The position numbers and the translations under genes are program-made. A stretch of DNA of 64,000 nt, from assembly GCF_000143415.4 (NCBI RefSeq), contig NW_003314292.1:1439666-1503665 (forward strand), given 5' to 3'. A model generated the notes under the pieces. It ran no database searches and had not been told where the DNA came from. It worked only from the letters and a program-made list of their open reading frames with translations. Source of the stretch: Selaginella moellendorffii. Taxonomy: Eukaryota; Streptophyta; Lycopodiopsida; Selaginellales; Selaginellaceae. Below are positions 1 to 10,474 of this stretch, in pieces. Position 1 is the first letter of the stretch. Every line of letters starts with the position of its first letter.

Positions 1-850
1 TCGAATCGTTTAGACAGCGACGTCCTTCCTCGACAAGAAGAAGAAAAAGATAAAGGCTTTCCAGGTTGGTTACTCGTTCTTTCAAACCAACGTCGGAACT
101 CTTGTCTGCTGTGATCGCACCCTCCAAGTTCGTACGAGACCGAAGCGCTGGCTAAGATGAAACAGCACGGTGCGATATATCTCACTCCCTTTTCCCATCG
201 CCTAGCCGAAGAGATTCCAAACGCCGAGTAAACTTCCACGCACTGCGTTTCAAGCCGGACGTTGTGCAGCTGAGCAACCAGATCGTGAGCAGGCTCCGCG
301 CTGAAGGCCACTTCATGTCCATCCATGCTTGCATTCGCTGGGTACGTACTTTCTTCTTTCGCATTCTTTCTCCACCGACAAGCTTATCTCAGGTGCCTCG
401 CCGTATTCAAACCGAAAGAGCAGGAGATACTACAACGAGAAGCGCTTGAAGAGGTCGGTCTCATTCTCCAGGCAATGGACTTGGACAACTCAACGCGCGA
501 CATCTTTGGAGGCGAGAGAATCGTCGCCTGGAGAACCGCACTACCGTCGCTGCTCCGGAGGAGCTGGAAGCTGTCCAAGCCGAGGGGAGAGGACTTCTGG
601 GACCGACGGTGAACTACCCGGTGTGCTTGCTTGCTCTCGGACATCTTGATGAGAGGCGTGATGAGCGGTGGAACGTCGGGTGAGTTCCGACCCGCTTTGC
701 ACGAATCCCTGGCTGGCGAGAGGTGCCGTGCGAACACCAGCATGAATATCACTGCTTTGGACGGGGGATCAAACGCGTCCTTTGGGACGATGTGGATTAT
801 CCGGGAAAAGGTAAACGATTTGTTCACAAAACTCTACCACATGTAGAGAA
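1..850 (+). pseudogene. Truncated O-fucosyltransferase copy
   Basis: This is a broken direct duplicate of the intact O-fucosyltransferase gene at 8370-10418. It matches that gene from the end of exon 5 (the Lys-rich stretch before the donor at about 55-60) through exon 7, and it keeps the intron positions, so it arose by DNA duplication rather than retrotransposition. Several deletions relative to the parent remove coding segments: around the exon 6 start, after the NAEY region, within the middle of exon 7, and the region coding the DIFMPTYDG motif. Reading frames are shifted and no continuous product is possible. The 5' half of the parent is absent at the window edge, so the copy may extend further left. 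Confidence 0.85.
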
Positions 851-1051
851 AAAAAAGAACCGATCGCGAATTCTACACAGTAAGCAGTCGAGAAATGCAC
901 CTTAAAAACCACTAAGTGTTAGAAAGTAAAAGAAACAATCTCACATACCCGATGGAGAGGAGCACCAAGGCCAAGCCGCTTGCAATTCCATTTAACCACT
1001 ATTATAAGCAAAACGGACTTGTTATTTTATATCGCTATTCGTAAACCTTAC

Positions 1052-2113
1052 CTTCATATTCTTGTTCTTGGTCACATGACCATGATACGCCCACAGAGCA
1101 CGGCAGCAGAATGCAACCAGAGACATGGCCACGTTGACAGTAGGCAGTCGTCCATAATAGGCTGCGAACTACATGAAAAGTAGGAAAAGAAAACGTTTAG
1201 AAACCAAGAGAAGAAAATAGAAAACTTATACTCCCAGGGGCGATGCTGTGGAGAGTAGTGTGGTCGCAATGCCGATGTAACCCACAAGCTCCCAAGTAGG
1301 AAAGAAGAGGTCCAAAAGCCCGAAGGAAACATACCACGCTGTGACGATCACCGGGGGCCAGAGGAAGCTGCCAGAGGTGTGGACAGTGTAGAGTATCTCC
1401 ACCAGCGTTCCAAACTTGTTCACTGCACAAGTTACAAGATCCCCACTGAGAAAGCAGGTAGTGCAGTTAAAAGCTGCAACAAACATTGAAAACATTTAGA
1501 GTTGAAGAAAAACTAACTTAGAATTAGAAAAAAAACCAGCAAGGCCAAAGACGACCAGGCTCTCGATCACGCTCACGCTCTGGATGTCCATCCCGACAGG
1601 CCCAAACATAGCACCCGAGATGAGAGGCATCAGAAGAAGTAGAAGAGACAGTACAGCAGCCAAAAACTTTCTGGTGGTGAATTCCTGGAAATCCCTGTGG
1701 CTGTGAATCTCGTTGTGGCAAAGAACGAAAAGAATGAAATGTACCTCCTGCGCCTGAAGCTGGCGCTGATTCCCTGGCTCCTGCTGGGGCGGCCGATCCT
1801 CCTGGCGCTGTCAATGAATCATGTTTGTGTCAAAGAAAGAAAACAAGAAAATGTAGCTACCTGAAGCTGGCGCTGATTCTCCTGGCGCCGATCCTCCCGG
1901 CCCCGATCCCCTGGCAGCAGATTCTCCTGGCGCCGATCCCCTGGCAGCCGATTCTCCTGGCGCCGATCCTCCTGGCGCCGATCCTCCGGGGGCAGATCCT
2001 GGCGAAATTTCAGGCAGGAAACCTAAGCGTGGACATACCTGAGGATTCTCATCATCGGGCAGGGGAGGATTCTCCAGATCCTCCTGGCGCCTGGGGAGAA
2101 GAGGCTCCTCCAT
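1052..2113 (-). CDS. Split-gene multipass membrane protein, unrecognised (SWEET-like hints)
   Basis: Six exons can be chained in one frame with GT-AG introns: 2113-2039, 1998-1861, 1807-1745, 1684-1537, 1473-1232 and 1168-1052. The phases agree at every joint. The product starts MEEPLLPRR, continues as a charged Arg/Gln/Glu-rich repeat region (exons 2-3), then several hydrophobic segments: KFLAAVLSLLLLLMPLI, the NKFGTLVEILYTV region, VGYIGIATTLLSTASPLG, and VNVAMSLVAFCCRALW. Elements such as the vNkFGtlvEilY stretch and a TLL.xASPLG turn recall SWEET/MtN3 sugar transporters, but the usual N-terminal LSPVPTF segment is missing, so this is only a hint. The 3' end is unresolved: at least one further short exon (about 975-950) seems to follow, close to the O-fucosyltransferase relic. 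It is the next gene downstream of the chorismate synthase pseudogene on the same strand. Confidence 0.5.
1861..1998 (-). repeat. In-frame 15-base minisatellite inside an exon
   Basis: About eight degenerate tandem copies of a 15-base unit (GATCGGCGCCAGGAG on the minus strand) fill exon 2 of the membrane-protein gene, with related copies in exon 3 near 1800. In the gene frame the unit reads DRRQE or its variants (DRRQEN, LPGD). The unit is a multiple of three, so copy-number change keeps the frame. The other minus-strand frame reads GSAPG-type repeats. Confidence 0.75.
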
Positions 2114-2244
2114 TGCTCCAAGATTTTGGCTAGGGTTCTACGCAATCCCTCCAAGTTTTCTTTGGGAAAAATTTGGCGCTCGAATTCAAGTTAAAAAATA
2201 AAAAATAAAAAAAATGGCAAGCGAGACGTTCTTCCTTCGGTGGA

Positions 2245-3735
2245 TTAGAGACGAGGGTGGAGCTCTGCCAGAGGGAGAAATTGGCACTGCATGTAGTGTT
2301 GGAGGAGCTGATCCGCGAGAACCAAGGCCACCATCGCCTTGGACACCATTGGAACAGCTGCAAGAAATCGATTGATGAGCATTCACGAGAGGAGAAAGGA
2401 TTCCTGGATGTTACCTCGAGGAACGACGCAGGGATCATGACGAACACGAGCTCTTCTTGCCGGTCTCTCATTCCAGTCTCTTGGAATTTCATGCCAGCTC
2501 AGTGAGAATCGAAGAACTTTACAGTGATTGTAGACGTCGGCTTGAATGCTATTCTCATCACTATCGTCTCTTCTTCCCTGCATGACTTGTTCACAAGTTG
2601 AGGAAAAAACAGAAAGGAGATCCTGTCTAGAAACCCATGAGATTCCTTCATACTTCTTGTGTGTGTAGACAGAAAGGTCTCAAACATTGCAAAGGGAGAT
2701 TTCCATCTTGTGTTACCTTCAAAGTCAAAGCCTTTGGTGGCAGGGAAAGACATGAGAGCCTTGGCGAGCTCGGCTTCTAGCTTGTCAAGAACAGGAGCCC
2801 CAAGTCCCTGAAAGTAGACAGAAGGTTGATCAATACAGCTTTGCGTGAATGCGGGAGTAGATTTCTTACCCGAGGAACGTTTCTAGCAATGCAAGTGACG
2901 ACTCCTCCCACGGAATCTCCCCTCACTCTCACAGCGTCGATGGCAGCGATCGTTTTTTCCGCCATAACTTGATCCGGATGTTGCTCTCCACCGGGAATTA
3001 CGAACACCAAGGAAATATAAAAGCACAAACTGTTTGCGATTGTCCCCGCTGCTACTCTTTCTCGGGTGGATGATCTTCTTCCAAGAGAGTTTGCGAGGAA
3101 ACGTTTAGATTTAACCTGGACGGCTACTTGAATCCGTAAGTAGCATCGGCATGAGATGGCCGCTAGATAAGCTAGAGCCAATCCTGCAGAATACCTCACA
3201 TTAAGTTCCAGCGTCTCATTTACTTTCTTCCGTTAACGAAAACTTACTCTTCTACGTTGATCCGTGTTTGGAACTAGAACAGCAATAGGAGTCCCCAGTG
3301 TCCATTCCTATGAGAAAGAGATTGGTAAACTTACAGAAGAAAAGAAAAGCAAGAAGCTACATTACCTTGTGCCACGCCAGAGAGAAATTTGCAAGTGCCT
3401 GTTTCCTTCCTTGGAGTTGTGATCCGACTTTGGCCCGGCCTCCTGTTCGTTGAGAAATGAAGAGAATAAGCAACTTACAATGAAGACACAAAGAACACAG
3501 TACTTCGTAACAAACAACGAAAGAACATACAAAGGACACGCAAAGAGTAACACGAAGAACTACACAAAAAGAAGTCAAAGTAAAAGGAAACAAAACAGTA
3601 GAAAGAAAACCTTCTGTCTAGATCCCTCCTCGGTGAGATTGAGCGCCGGAGGGCATCCAACGATGGCACATCCAACTCCTCCACCGTAAAAGTTGTAACG
3701 CGGAACAAAGGCATTTCCCACGCCAGCACGAACTT
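2245..3735 (-). pseudogene. Chorismate synthase pseudogene
   Basis: Chorismate synthase makes chorismate from EPSP in plastids (last shikimate step). Minus-strand pieces follow the family order. FRVTTF and GGGVGC.I.GCPP lie near 3660-3720 in two different frames. RRPGQSRITTPRKETGTCK is at about 3380-3440. GTPIAVLVPNTDQR, near 3250-3300, is out of frame by one base. A RPSHADATY-like stretch and GRRSS..R..VAAG follow near 3060-3160, then EKTIAAIDAVRVRGDSVGG at about 2920-2960. PATKGFDFE, MRIAFKPTSTI and RHDPCVVPR come next. The C-terminus reads AMVALVLADQLL and ends at 2245. Some splice joints are still perfect, for example CCTCGAG/CTGTT between 2430 and 2360. The conserved RSGGIQGG region between PATKGF and MRIAF is largely missing and frames are broken several times, so no active enzyme is expected. 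Confidence 0.85.
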
Positions 3736-4110
3736 CTGTCAAAGAAAAAAATATCTAGTGTATAGCTTGCGCAGCTAATCCATGGTTATCCAAGTAACCA
3801 TCCAGATCCTCAACAAGAAAAATGAGGAAGAAGACGAACGTTGAACGTCTGGAAGAGCACGAAGACATAAGAATGTTTAAGTGTATGGCTATCACCACGT
3901 CCAAGAAAGAAACGATCTATCTCAAGCAAGCAGTCACCGCATTTCCAATCAAAAAAATCCATCGTTCTTCCAAGAAATCCCATCGTTCTAAGAAATCCAA
4001 GCAAAACAATGGAAGAACTAAGTACCTGGCAAGGAGAGGCATGAGAAGGCTACTGGGAGAGGCTGCCAAGTGTGAGCGCTTTCCTCCTTGATCACCGCCA
4101 TGGCGCTGCT
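3736..4110. other. No gene recognised
   Basis: Between the chorismate synthase relic and the PPR fragment I see only short open frames without recognisable motifs. The region could have held the first exon (plastid transit peptide) of the chorismate synthase gene, but nothing readable remains. Confidence 0.4.
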
Positions 4111-4139
4111 GGCCACGCCGCCCAGCTCCTAGCGCTGAC

Positions 4140-4255
4140 AACCCTAGCGGTGGCCCTCCGCTACCAGCTCCAGCGATCCAGTGTGGCTCCACGCGAAGAG
4201 CACGCACCAGAATGTGGCGTCGGGCGCGCAGCCGTCCAGCGCCATGGATTCCACG
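4140..4255 (-). pseudogene. PPR gene C-terminal fragment
   Basis: On the minus strand a short frame reads ESMALDGCAPDATFWCVLFAW, then SHTGSLEL, followed by a stop. This is the wording found after the last PPR repeat of plant PLS-type PPR proteins (an AM.xDG..PD..TF..VL.AcSH pattern). The same phrase occurs at the ends of the two PPR pseudogenes at about 33.4 kb and 60.45 kb in this window. No upstream repeats are visible here, so this is a stray fragment. Confidence 0.6.
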
Positions 4256-4399
4256 CGATCATCAACAACATTGCGAACTGTTTGGTCGATTTGATTGAAG
4301 AATGCCTTCTTTTCTTCGCCTACGAGAAGATACTTATACTACATACAGTGTTCCAACAACAGAGATCACATTTCACGTTTTTTTATTACATTTTTCCAC

Positions 4400-5560
4400 G
4401 TAGCCACATGTGATGAAATACGCAAACCAAACCATGGCAGTTGGTTTGATATATGAGCTAATAACAATCATTGCTCGCTCTAAGACAGAGGTTATTAAGC
4501 TGCTACATGCCTACGAAAGTAGCATCAATGCTCCTCTAGTTCGACCATCACTACATTTGAGGAAAGAAAGTGTAACATATTTAGCCGTAAGCTTACAATA
4601 TTCTGGCTTCAGGCTTTTCATATCTGCTGGTAAATCGTTTCCTGTTGCCTCAGCAAATTTCTCCAAAGCTCCAATAGCCTTGTGCTGAGTAGCCTTGTCA
4701 AATCGTCGTTTATCAGACAGCCATACATGATTGTCTTCTTTCGACCCACGGTATTCAACATAATCGCTGTTCAAAGAACTAAATCAAAATTCCATGAAAT
4801 GCCACCGGGAGATAACTACACACCTTTCTTACATACATTGGTTTGAAGATCTCCTTAGCCTGCTTGATATGAAGTACCATTTAAAAACCGTGAAGAGAAA
4901 CCGAAAAAAACTCCATACCTCAATGAGAGTGACATGAACAATTTCCTTGACATGGGAATCCTCATCGTGCACGTCACATCTAATGAATTTGCTCAGCTCA
5001 TTGCTGAACTCAACGCCAGCAATATAAAGATCGTTGACATGAAATCAGAACAATCTCATACCCGAAATCTGGATAGAGAAAAAGTTGGGACACAATGCCA
5101 AAACCTCTCTTTCTTTGATTGGAATTGGAACACCTGTGAAAAAGCTGAGAAAACCATCGTAAAAAACAAACAAATTTGAAAGTTGGCCATACCAAGAATG
5201 TAAGAGAAGAAGAAGAAGACGCCAGCAGATGTTTCTGGCATGGGGAACTTCTCGGAGAAGGCTAGCCACGACAGTGTCAGAAATAGAACTATATAACAAA
5301 GAGAAAGCAAAATATTGATTGGGAACAGCCTGTGAACCATAGAATTCGGAATTGACAACTGCAAAAACAAAAAGAGCGTAGAGATTTACTTGGCAGTGAT
5401 AATGCAGGACAAAAAGAGATAGAGAGGGAGAGCATTCCCATCAATGGTTATCAACCACCAGCTCCAGAGAAACTAATAGAATAGAATAAAAAGGAGCAAT
5501 GCTCCAAAGCAACTCAATTATAATCACCCTCTCGTATTGCGTCCGGCCCCAGTCTCGCCC
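4400..5560 (-). other. Unassigned minus-strand exon candidates with membrane segments
   Basis: Several minus-strand open stretches look exon-like but I cannot name or chain them. One at about 5370-5190 encodes two hydrophobic segments (ILLSLCYIVLFLTLSWLAF and AGVFFFFSYILG) and ends at a possible donor. A piece near 4930-5030 reads VEFSNELSKFIRCDVHDED then SHVKEIVHVTLIE. One at 4775-4511 encodes ALEKFAEATGNDLPADMKSL followed by LKPEYCKLTAKYVTL. Phases do not agree at all joints I tried, so this may be a decaying gene or one with unusual splicing. It would be divergently arranged with the vWA gene at 5804. Confidence 0.3.
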
Positions 5561-5773
5561 TTGCCAATCACTTTGGAGGATCTGAAAATCTAAGAAATCC
5601 CAAATTATCTATATATATATAGATATTGTTTTGATAGTCCCAACTGATTGATGGATGCAAAAATGCTATCGTTTTAGCGTCTACTATAAACGTTGTCCAC
5701 GTGTCCTCATCTGAACCGTCCGGAAAAAAAAGAATTTAAATTGGAATGTAGGGCCAACTTGACCACTTAAAGG

Positions 5774-5780
5774 TATAAAG
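5774..5780 (+). promoter_or_regulatory. Possible TATA element of the vWA gene
   Basis: The sequence TATAAAG lies about 24 bases before the ATG at 5804. If used it would give a very short leader. A longer leader from an upstream start is equally possible. Confidence 0.25.
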
Positions 5781-5803
5781 TTCTCCCATATCGATCAGGA
5801 GCT

Positions 5804-7387
5804 ATGGCGGCAGGGTTTGAGAAATTCGAGGTAAGCGGCATGGATGTCACGCTCGAGGAAGAAGAAATTGTCCATCTTAGCGAGGAGCTAGGCTGGCTAG
5901 TGATTGGCGAGCAGCCAGAGCTCAAGATCATCGGCGAGGTCGACAAGATCAAGGCCAAGGGAGAAGAACAAGTAGAGCGAATCTTTACAGCGCTGGTCCA
6001 TCTCAAAGCTCCCAAAGATGAGAGCTCGGCCGCCGACAGTGCCCGCGCCCCGGTCGATCTGGTGACAGTGCTGGATGTGAGCGGCAGCATGCGCGGCCAG
6101 AAGCTGGAGCTCGTCAAGACCGCCATGGAGTTTGTGATCCGGAATTTGCGACAGCAGGATCGCCTCGCGATCGTCTCCTTCTCGGACGAGCCCAAAGTCC
6201 ATCTCGGTCTCAAGAGGATGACCCACGAAGGTCGAGCCGCGGCGCTCAATGCAGTGGAGAAGCTGCGGAGCCTGGGAGGAACCGAGATCCGTCCGGGTCT
6301 AAAGGCTGGATTCGATCTTCTCTCGCGGCGCAAGAACAGGAACCCGGTGTCGAGCATTTTGCTTCTCTCGGACGGGATGGACAATGCGATCATGTTCAAG
6401 AGATGCAAAGTTCTTCCGGTGGATTCCTACCTCGAGAATGGGAGCGAGCGAGTTCCAGTGCACACTTTTGGATTTGGAAGTGACCATGATCCCGAGGCCA
6501 TGCTGAGCATCGCCGAGGCCACGGGTGGCAGCTTTTGCTACGTGCAAGAGGAGTTTGCCGTCCAGCACGCGTTTGCTCAGTTCATTGGCGGGCTGCTTAG
6601 CGTGGTGGCACAGGAAGTGGAGGTCTGGATGGAGGCAAGCGGCAGAGCGCGGATCAAGAGTGTGGAAGCCACCGCCGGGACAACGGCCATGGCTGGCGAT
6701 CGAGCTGCAACAGTGAAGCTTGGATCCTTGTACGCGGAAGAGGAGAGAGATATCCTGGTGGAGCTCTTGCTGCCTGGCTCTGACTCGAGCTCTTCGTCGC
6801 TGGAACTTCTCAAAGTTGGAGGGAGCTTTCGAGACCCGTCCAGCGACAAGACCCAGCAGCTTGCAACTTCGAGCTTGGTGATCCAGGAGCTCAAAGCTGG
6901 CGAGGAAGAGGAAGCGACAAAGATCGAGGTGGACAGGCAGAAGAACCGTGTGAGTGCCTCGAAGGCCATGGCTGCCGCTCGGAGGCTCGGGTGTCGCAGC
7001 TCGGAAGACTTGGCGTCGGCAAAGCAAGCGCTGCTGGACGTGAAGCAAAAGATTGAGAGCTCCCGAGCGTTTGGAGCTGGCGATGTCTTGTCCAAGGGAT
7101 TGGTGAGCGAACTCGAGGAGCTGATCCAGTGCATGATGGGGGATTATTACCGTTCCGGGGGACATGCTGTGCTGCTTGCGGCCGAGAATTCTCACGTCAA
7201 CCAGCGATCTACGTACCAGTCGAGAGGTAAGACATTTTGGACAGCTCTTTTGTGTTCTAACTCTTGTGAATTTTCTCTGTTTAAATCAGCTCCTTCTGCG
7301 AAAAGAGAATGTTCGCTGACATCCTATCGAACTTCGGCGATGGTAGATATGCTGGACAAATCCAAAAAGTTCAAGAGTGAGAGATAG
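5804..7387 (+). CDS. von Willebrand factor A domain protein, WAV3-related, RING-less
   Basis: Two exons: 5804-7226 and 7290-7387, with a 63-base GT-AG intron. The spliced product has 506 residues (reading through the intron also stays open, giving 527). A vWA domain starts at about residue 85 with a complete MIDAS motif DVSGS (about 91-95), a conserved GGTEIRPGLKAG loop (the MIDAS Thr), and a LLLSDGMDN strand. The C-terminal half carries the conserved region of plant WAV3/EDA40-type proteins and ends in MVDMLDKSKKF, a usual family ending. Family members act as E3 ubiquitin ligases in root gravitropism and growth through an N-terminal RING finger. No Cys-rich RING is present here, so this is a RING-less member whose role may be metal-dependent protein binding. 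The start is the first ATG and gives MAAGFEKFEV. Confidence 0.85.
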   Translation: MAAGFEKFEVSGMDVTLEEEEIVHLSEELGWLVIGEQPELKIIGEVDKIKAKGEEQVERIFTALVHLKAPKDESSAADSARAPVDLVTVLDVSGSMRGQKLELVKTAMEFVIRNLRQQDRLAIVSFSDEPKVHLGLKRMTHEGRAAALNAVEKLRSLGGTEIRPGLKAGFDLLSRRKNRNPVSSILLLSDGMDNAIMFKRCKVLPVDSYLENGSERVPVHTFGFGSDHDPEAMLSIAEATGGSFCYVQEEFAVQHAFAQFIGGLLSVVAQEVEVWMEASGRARIKSVEATAGTTAMAGDRAATVKLGSLYAEEERDILVELLLPGSDSSSSSLELLKVGGSFRDPSSDKTQQLATSSLVIQELKAGEEEEATKIEVDRQKNRVSASKAMAAARRLGCRSSEDLASAKQALLDVKQKIESSRAFGAGDVLSKGLVSELEELIQCMMGDYYRSGGHAVLLAAENSHVNQRSTYQSRGKTFWTALLCSNSCEFSLFKSAPSAKRECSLTSYRTSAMVDMLDKSKKFKSER

Positions 7388-7639
7388 ATTTAGATTTCAA
7401 CTTGACAAAGCTAGAGCTTGATCCTAACGGTTTTGATGTTTACTCCCAATGTAAATAACCACGCTGTGTGTGAATAGCTCTCGGATATTCGCTGGAAACA
7501 GAGAACTTACAACTGCGAAGCGAAAAGAAAAGGAAACACCATCTACAATCAAAGAAAGTTTCTTCGATCTTCGATCTCTTCCAACTTCCAAGCAAAGAAT
7601 TTGCATGCGCTTTCTCGAAAAGTTTTGCTACAAGTATTA

Positions 7640-7830
7640 GAGCGACCAATCTCGGAAAGAGGTGGCGTTCCGTCCTGGGACGCCATGCTCACGGCCTACA
7701 CGCTCAATGCATTCGCGAAACAAGCAAAGGATCTCTTTGATTCCAAGGAGTGTGGTGGCTGCTACAAGAGTTTCTTCGAATCCATGCCTTGCTGGGACGA
7801 CTCAAAGTTCTCGGTGCATGGAACTTCATA
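7640..7830 (+). pseudogene. PPR repeat fragment
   Basis: A short frame reads PSWDAMLTAYTLNAFAKQA and then KDLFDS, followed by a second copy ending FFESMPCWDD. These are two partial PPR motifs of the 31-residue type common in this window. It stops after 76 codons with no E or DYW region. The rest of 7390-8130 shows no other gene. Confidence 0.6.
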
Positions 7831-8137
7831 AGAACTCGAAGAGGTCGAGGAATTACCCCTCATCCTCTTCGGAGCTAAGCTTTGAATCCTCCTCGCTCAA
7901 TCCCACCTTGGTCCTTGCGGAGCTTCGATTCTGGCCTACATTTCAATCCAAATCACTTTAAAGCTCCACCGGGAGAGGTCGATCAAGGCAAGAGTGTTGA
8001 GTCCCTTTTAAAGCATTGGCGCTCTTTGTGAAATCCCAATCTTTAGTATTAGTCAATGTAGTCCAAGATAGTCAAACATAGTCTTCCTTCCAAATAAAAA
8101 TAAACTGTCTCTTTTATCTCGTTGAAAATATTTCGCG

Positions 8138-8162
8138 GCATTTGGGTTTAGTTTTAGGGTTC
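8138..8162 (+). promoter_or_regulatory. Telo-box-like promoter motif
   Basis: The stretch GGGTTTAGTTTTAGGGTTC upstream of the O-fucosyltransferase start contains a TTTAGGGTT core, the plant telo-box often found in promoters of housekeeping genes. Similar cores lie upstream of LIP2 (about 17657-17664) and in the LMBR1/NUP85 promoter. Confidence 0.4.
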
Positions 8163-8331
8163 TTGCGAGAGGAGCGCGTCGATCCAGCTCGCTCGGCCCC
8201 CGACACGACGCATTGACGCGTAGAAAACAGCCCCATTTGATGCGCAGGTAAGCGCTCTCGTCTCTCCTCGCTTAGGGCAACAGGGGCGGGATAGATCTAA
8301 GCTCTCTCACACTCTCTCTCGCAACGAAAGA

Positions 8332-8418
8332 ATGGTGCTCGTGCTGCGCAACAGATCTGATCCCTCGCTGTGTGTGGTAGCTCTAGCGCAGCTGCATTCT
8401 CTGGTTTCGGGAGCCTGA
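8332..8418 (+). promoter_or_regulatory. Upstream ORF overlapping the O-fucosyltransferase start
   Basis: An ATG at 8332 opens a 28-residue frame ending at TGA 8418, overlapping the chosen main start at 8370 in another frame. If it is in the transcript it could lower translation from 8370 or favour the in-frame downstream ATG at 8550. Confidence 0.4.
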
Positions 8419-10418
8419 TTCGTGGACGTGGATTTGTGTTTGCCAGGGGATCTAGCCACTCGCAAGACGATGATGAGCGTTCTCTCACGGGTGGAGCGTC
8501 GGCATTAGGAAGAAGGGGGCAGAGGCAATGGAAGCAAGTGACTGCCAGTATGAAGGGATTTGCTGGTCGATTGTCCATCTCTGGCCTGGTGCTGCTTCTG
8601 TGCATGGTGTCGCTGGTCTCGCAGTTGCGGCAAGACGGTGTCATCGTTCACTCTCATGTAAGCATTCCTCGCGATTTTCCTTGCTCGTTTTTAAAGCGTT
8701 TATCTCTTCTTTTTCTTTTGGTTTTTGGCAGATTGATGTGAATTCTCTTTGGACGAGCTCTTCTTCTTCTGGTTGGAGGCCTTCCTCGGCTCCCAGATCT
8801 TTTTGGCCGCGTAAGTAGAGTTTTTTTCTCATATCATTCTTTTCTTCTTGTATGTAACTTAGTGGACTATCTTGCTTGCAGCCCCTCCCAAGAAAAGCAA
8901 TGGCTATCTCGTCGTTCGGTGCAATGGCGGGCTTAACCAGCAGCGCAGTGCGGTAAGAGACATTCTATTCTCCTTGCTTTTTATTTCCAGCTTCATCGAT
9001 GTGTCATTGCAGATTTGTAATGCAGTTTTGGCAGCGAGGATAATGAATGCAACGCTTGTGTTGCCGGAGTTGGATACTAACTCGTTTTGGAACGATAAAA
9101 GGTCCGTATATCTTTTGCTTTCTCGTCCTTGGTTATGATAAAGAGCAAACAGTTGTTTTTGATGTTGCAGTGGTTTTGCTGGTATTTATGATGTAGAACA
9201 CTTTATCAAATCCCTTAGACACGACGTCAAGATTGTGGAGTCCCTTCCTTACGTCTCCGACAAGAAGAAGAAAAAGATGAAGGCTTTCCAGGTTGGTTAC
9301 TCGTTCTTTCAAACCAACGTAACTCTTGTCTGCTGTAGATCGCACCACCGCGAGATGGTCCTCCAAGTTGGTACGAGACCGAAGCGCTGGCTAAGATGAA
9401 ACAGCACGGCGCGATATATCTCACTCCCTTTTCCCATCGCCTAGCCGAAGAGATTCCAAACGCCGAGTACCAGCGGTTGAGGTGCCGAGTAAACTTCCAC
9501 GCACTGCGTTTCAAGCCGGACGTGATGCAGCTGAGCAACCAGATCGTGAGCAGGCTCCGCGCTGAAGGCCACTTCATGTCGATCCATCTCCGTTTCGAGA
9601 TGGACATGCTTGCATTCGCTGGGTACGTCCTTCCTTCTTTCGTAGTCTTTCTCCACCGACAAGCTTCTCTCAGGTGCCTCGCCATATTCAAACCGGAAGA
9701 GCAGGAGATACTACGAAAGTACCGCGAGCAAAACTTCGCCAAGAAGCGCCTCGTCTACAACGAGAGGCGCTTGATCGGGAAGTGTCCCTTGACACCGGAA
9801 GAAGTCGGGCTCATCCTCCAGGCAATGGGCTTCGACAACTCGACCCGCCTCTACCTCGCAGCGGGCGACATCTTTGGAGGCGAGAGATTCATGCAGCCAC
9901 TGCGAGAGATGTATCCTCACCTGGAGAATCGCACCACCGTGGCCGCTCCGGAGGAGCTGGAAGCTGTCCAGGCCGAGGGGAGAGGACTCCTGGGACCGGC
10001 GGTGGACTACATGGTGTGCTTGCTCTCGGACATCTTCATGCCAACTTACGACGGTCCCAGCAACTTTGCCAACAATCTCCTCGGCCACAGGCTCTACTAC
10101 GGCTTCCGGACGTCCATCCAGCCCAACAGGAAGGCTCTGGCACCGATCTTCATGGCTCGCGAGAGTGGTGGCGGCGCCGCCGCCGCAAACTTCGAGGCCA
10201 TGGTGAGAGGCGTGATGAGCGGTGGAACGTTTGGGAGGTCTCACCGCCGTGTGAATCCCGAGTCGTTCTACACGAATCCCTGGCCGGAGTGCTTCTGTAG
10301 GAAGGAGAGCGATGATCCGCGCGAGAGGTGCCCGGCGAACACCAGGATGAATGCCACGGCTTTGGAGGAGGAGGGCGGCGACGGGATCAAACGCGTCCTT
10401 TCGGACGATGTGGAATGA
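8370..10418 (+). CDS. Plant O-fucosyltransferase family protein (GT106/DUF246)
   Basis: Seven exons chain in frame: 8370-8657, 8732-8810, 8882-8952, 9013-9101, 9171-9291, 9339-9622 and 9674-10418, giving 558 residues. The N-terminus is cytosolic with one signal anchor ([18 protein letters not shown], about residues 68-86), as expected for a type II Golgi enzyme. Family landmarks follow in order: [76 protein letters not shown] and the C-terminal [18 protein letters not shown]. The family transfers fucose or other deoxyhexoses to cell-wall or protein acceptors from GDP-sugars; the exact acceptor cannot be told from sequence. All introns are GT-AG and 53-74 bases long. A broken copy of its 3' half lies at 1-850. 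The alternative start at 8550 would keep the anchor. Confidence 0.9.
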
Positions 10419-10474
10419 AATAATGCATAGTCTCTCATTGTTTTGGATTGATACTGAGTTTATGATGAGAGTAC

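Noticed and set aside
1052-2113. Confident SWEET transporter call
   Set aside because: Two segments are suggestive, but the first MtN3 repeat lacks its Pro-rich signature and the N-terminal repeat region is foreign to the family.
1811-2113. GSAPG-repeat protein in one uninterrupted frame
   Set aside because: The exon chain with consistent phases uses a different frame through the repeat; the GSAPG reading needs the introns to be coding.
5767-6408. Minus-strand 213-residue open frame opposite the vWA gene
   Set aside because: Ser-rich antisense shadow of the well supported plus-strand vWA exon; no motif of its own.
6299-7195. Minus-strand 298-residue open frame
   Set aside because: Also antisense to the vWA gene and explained by its codon bias.
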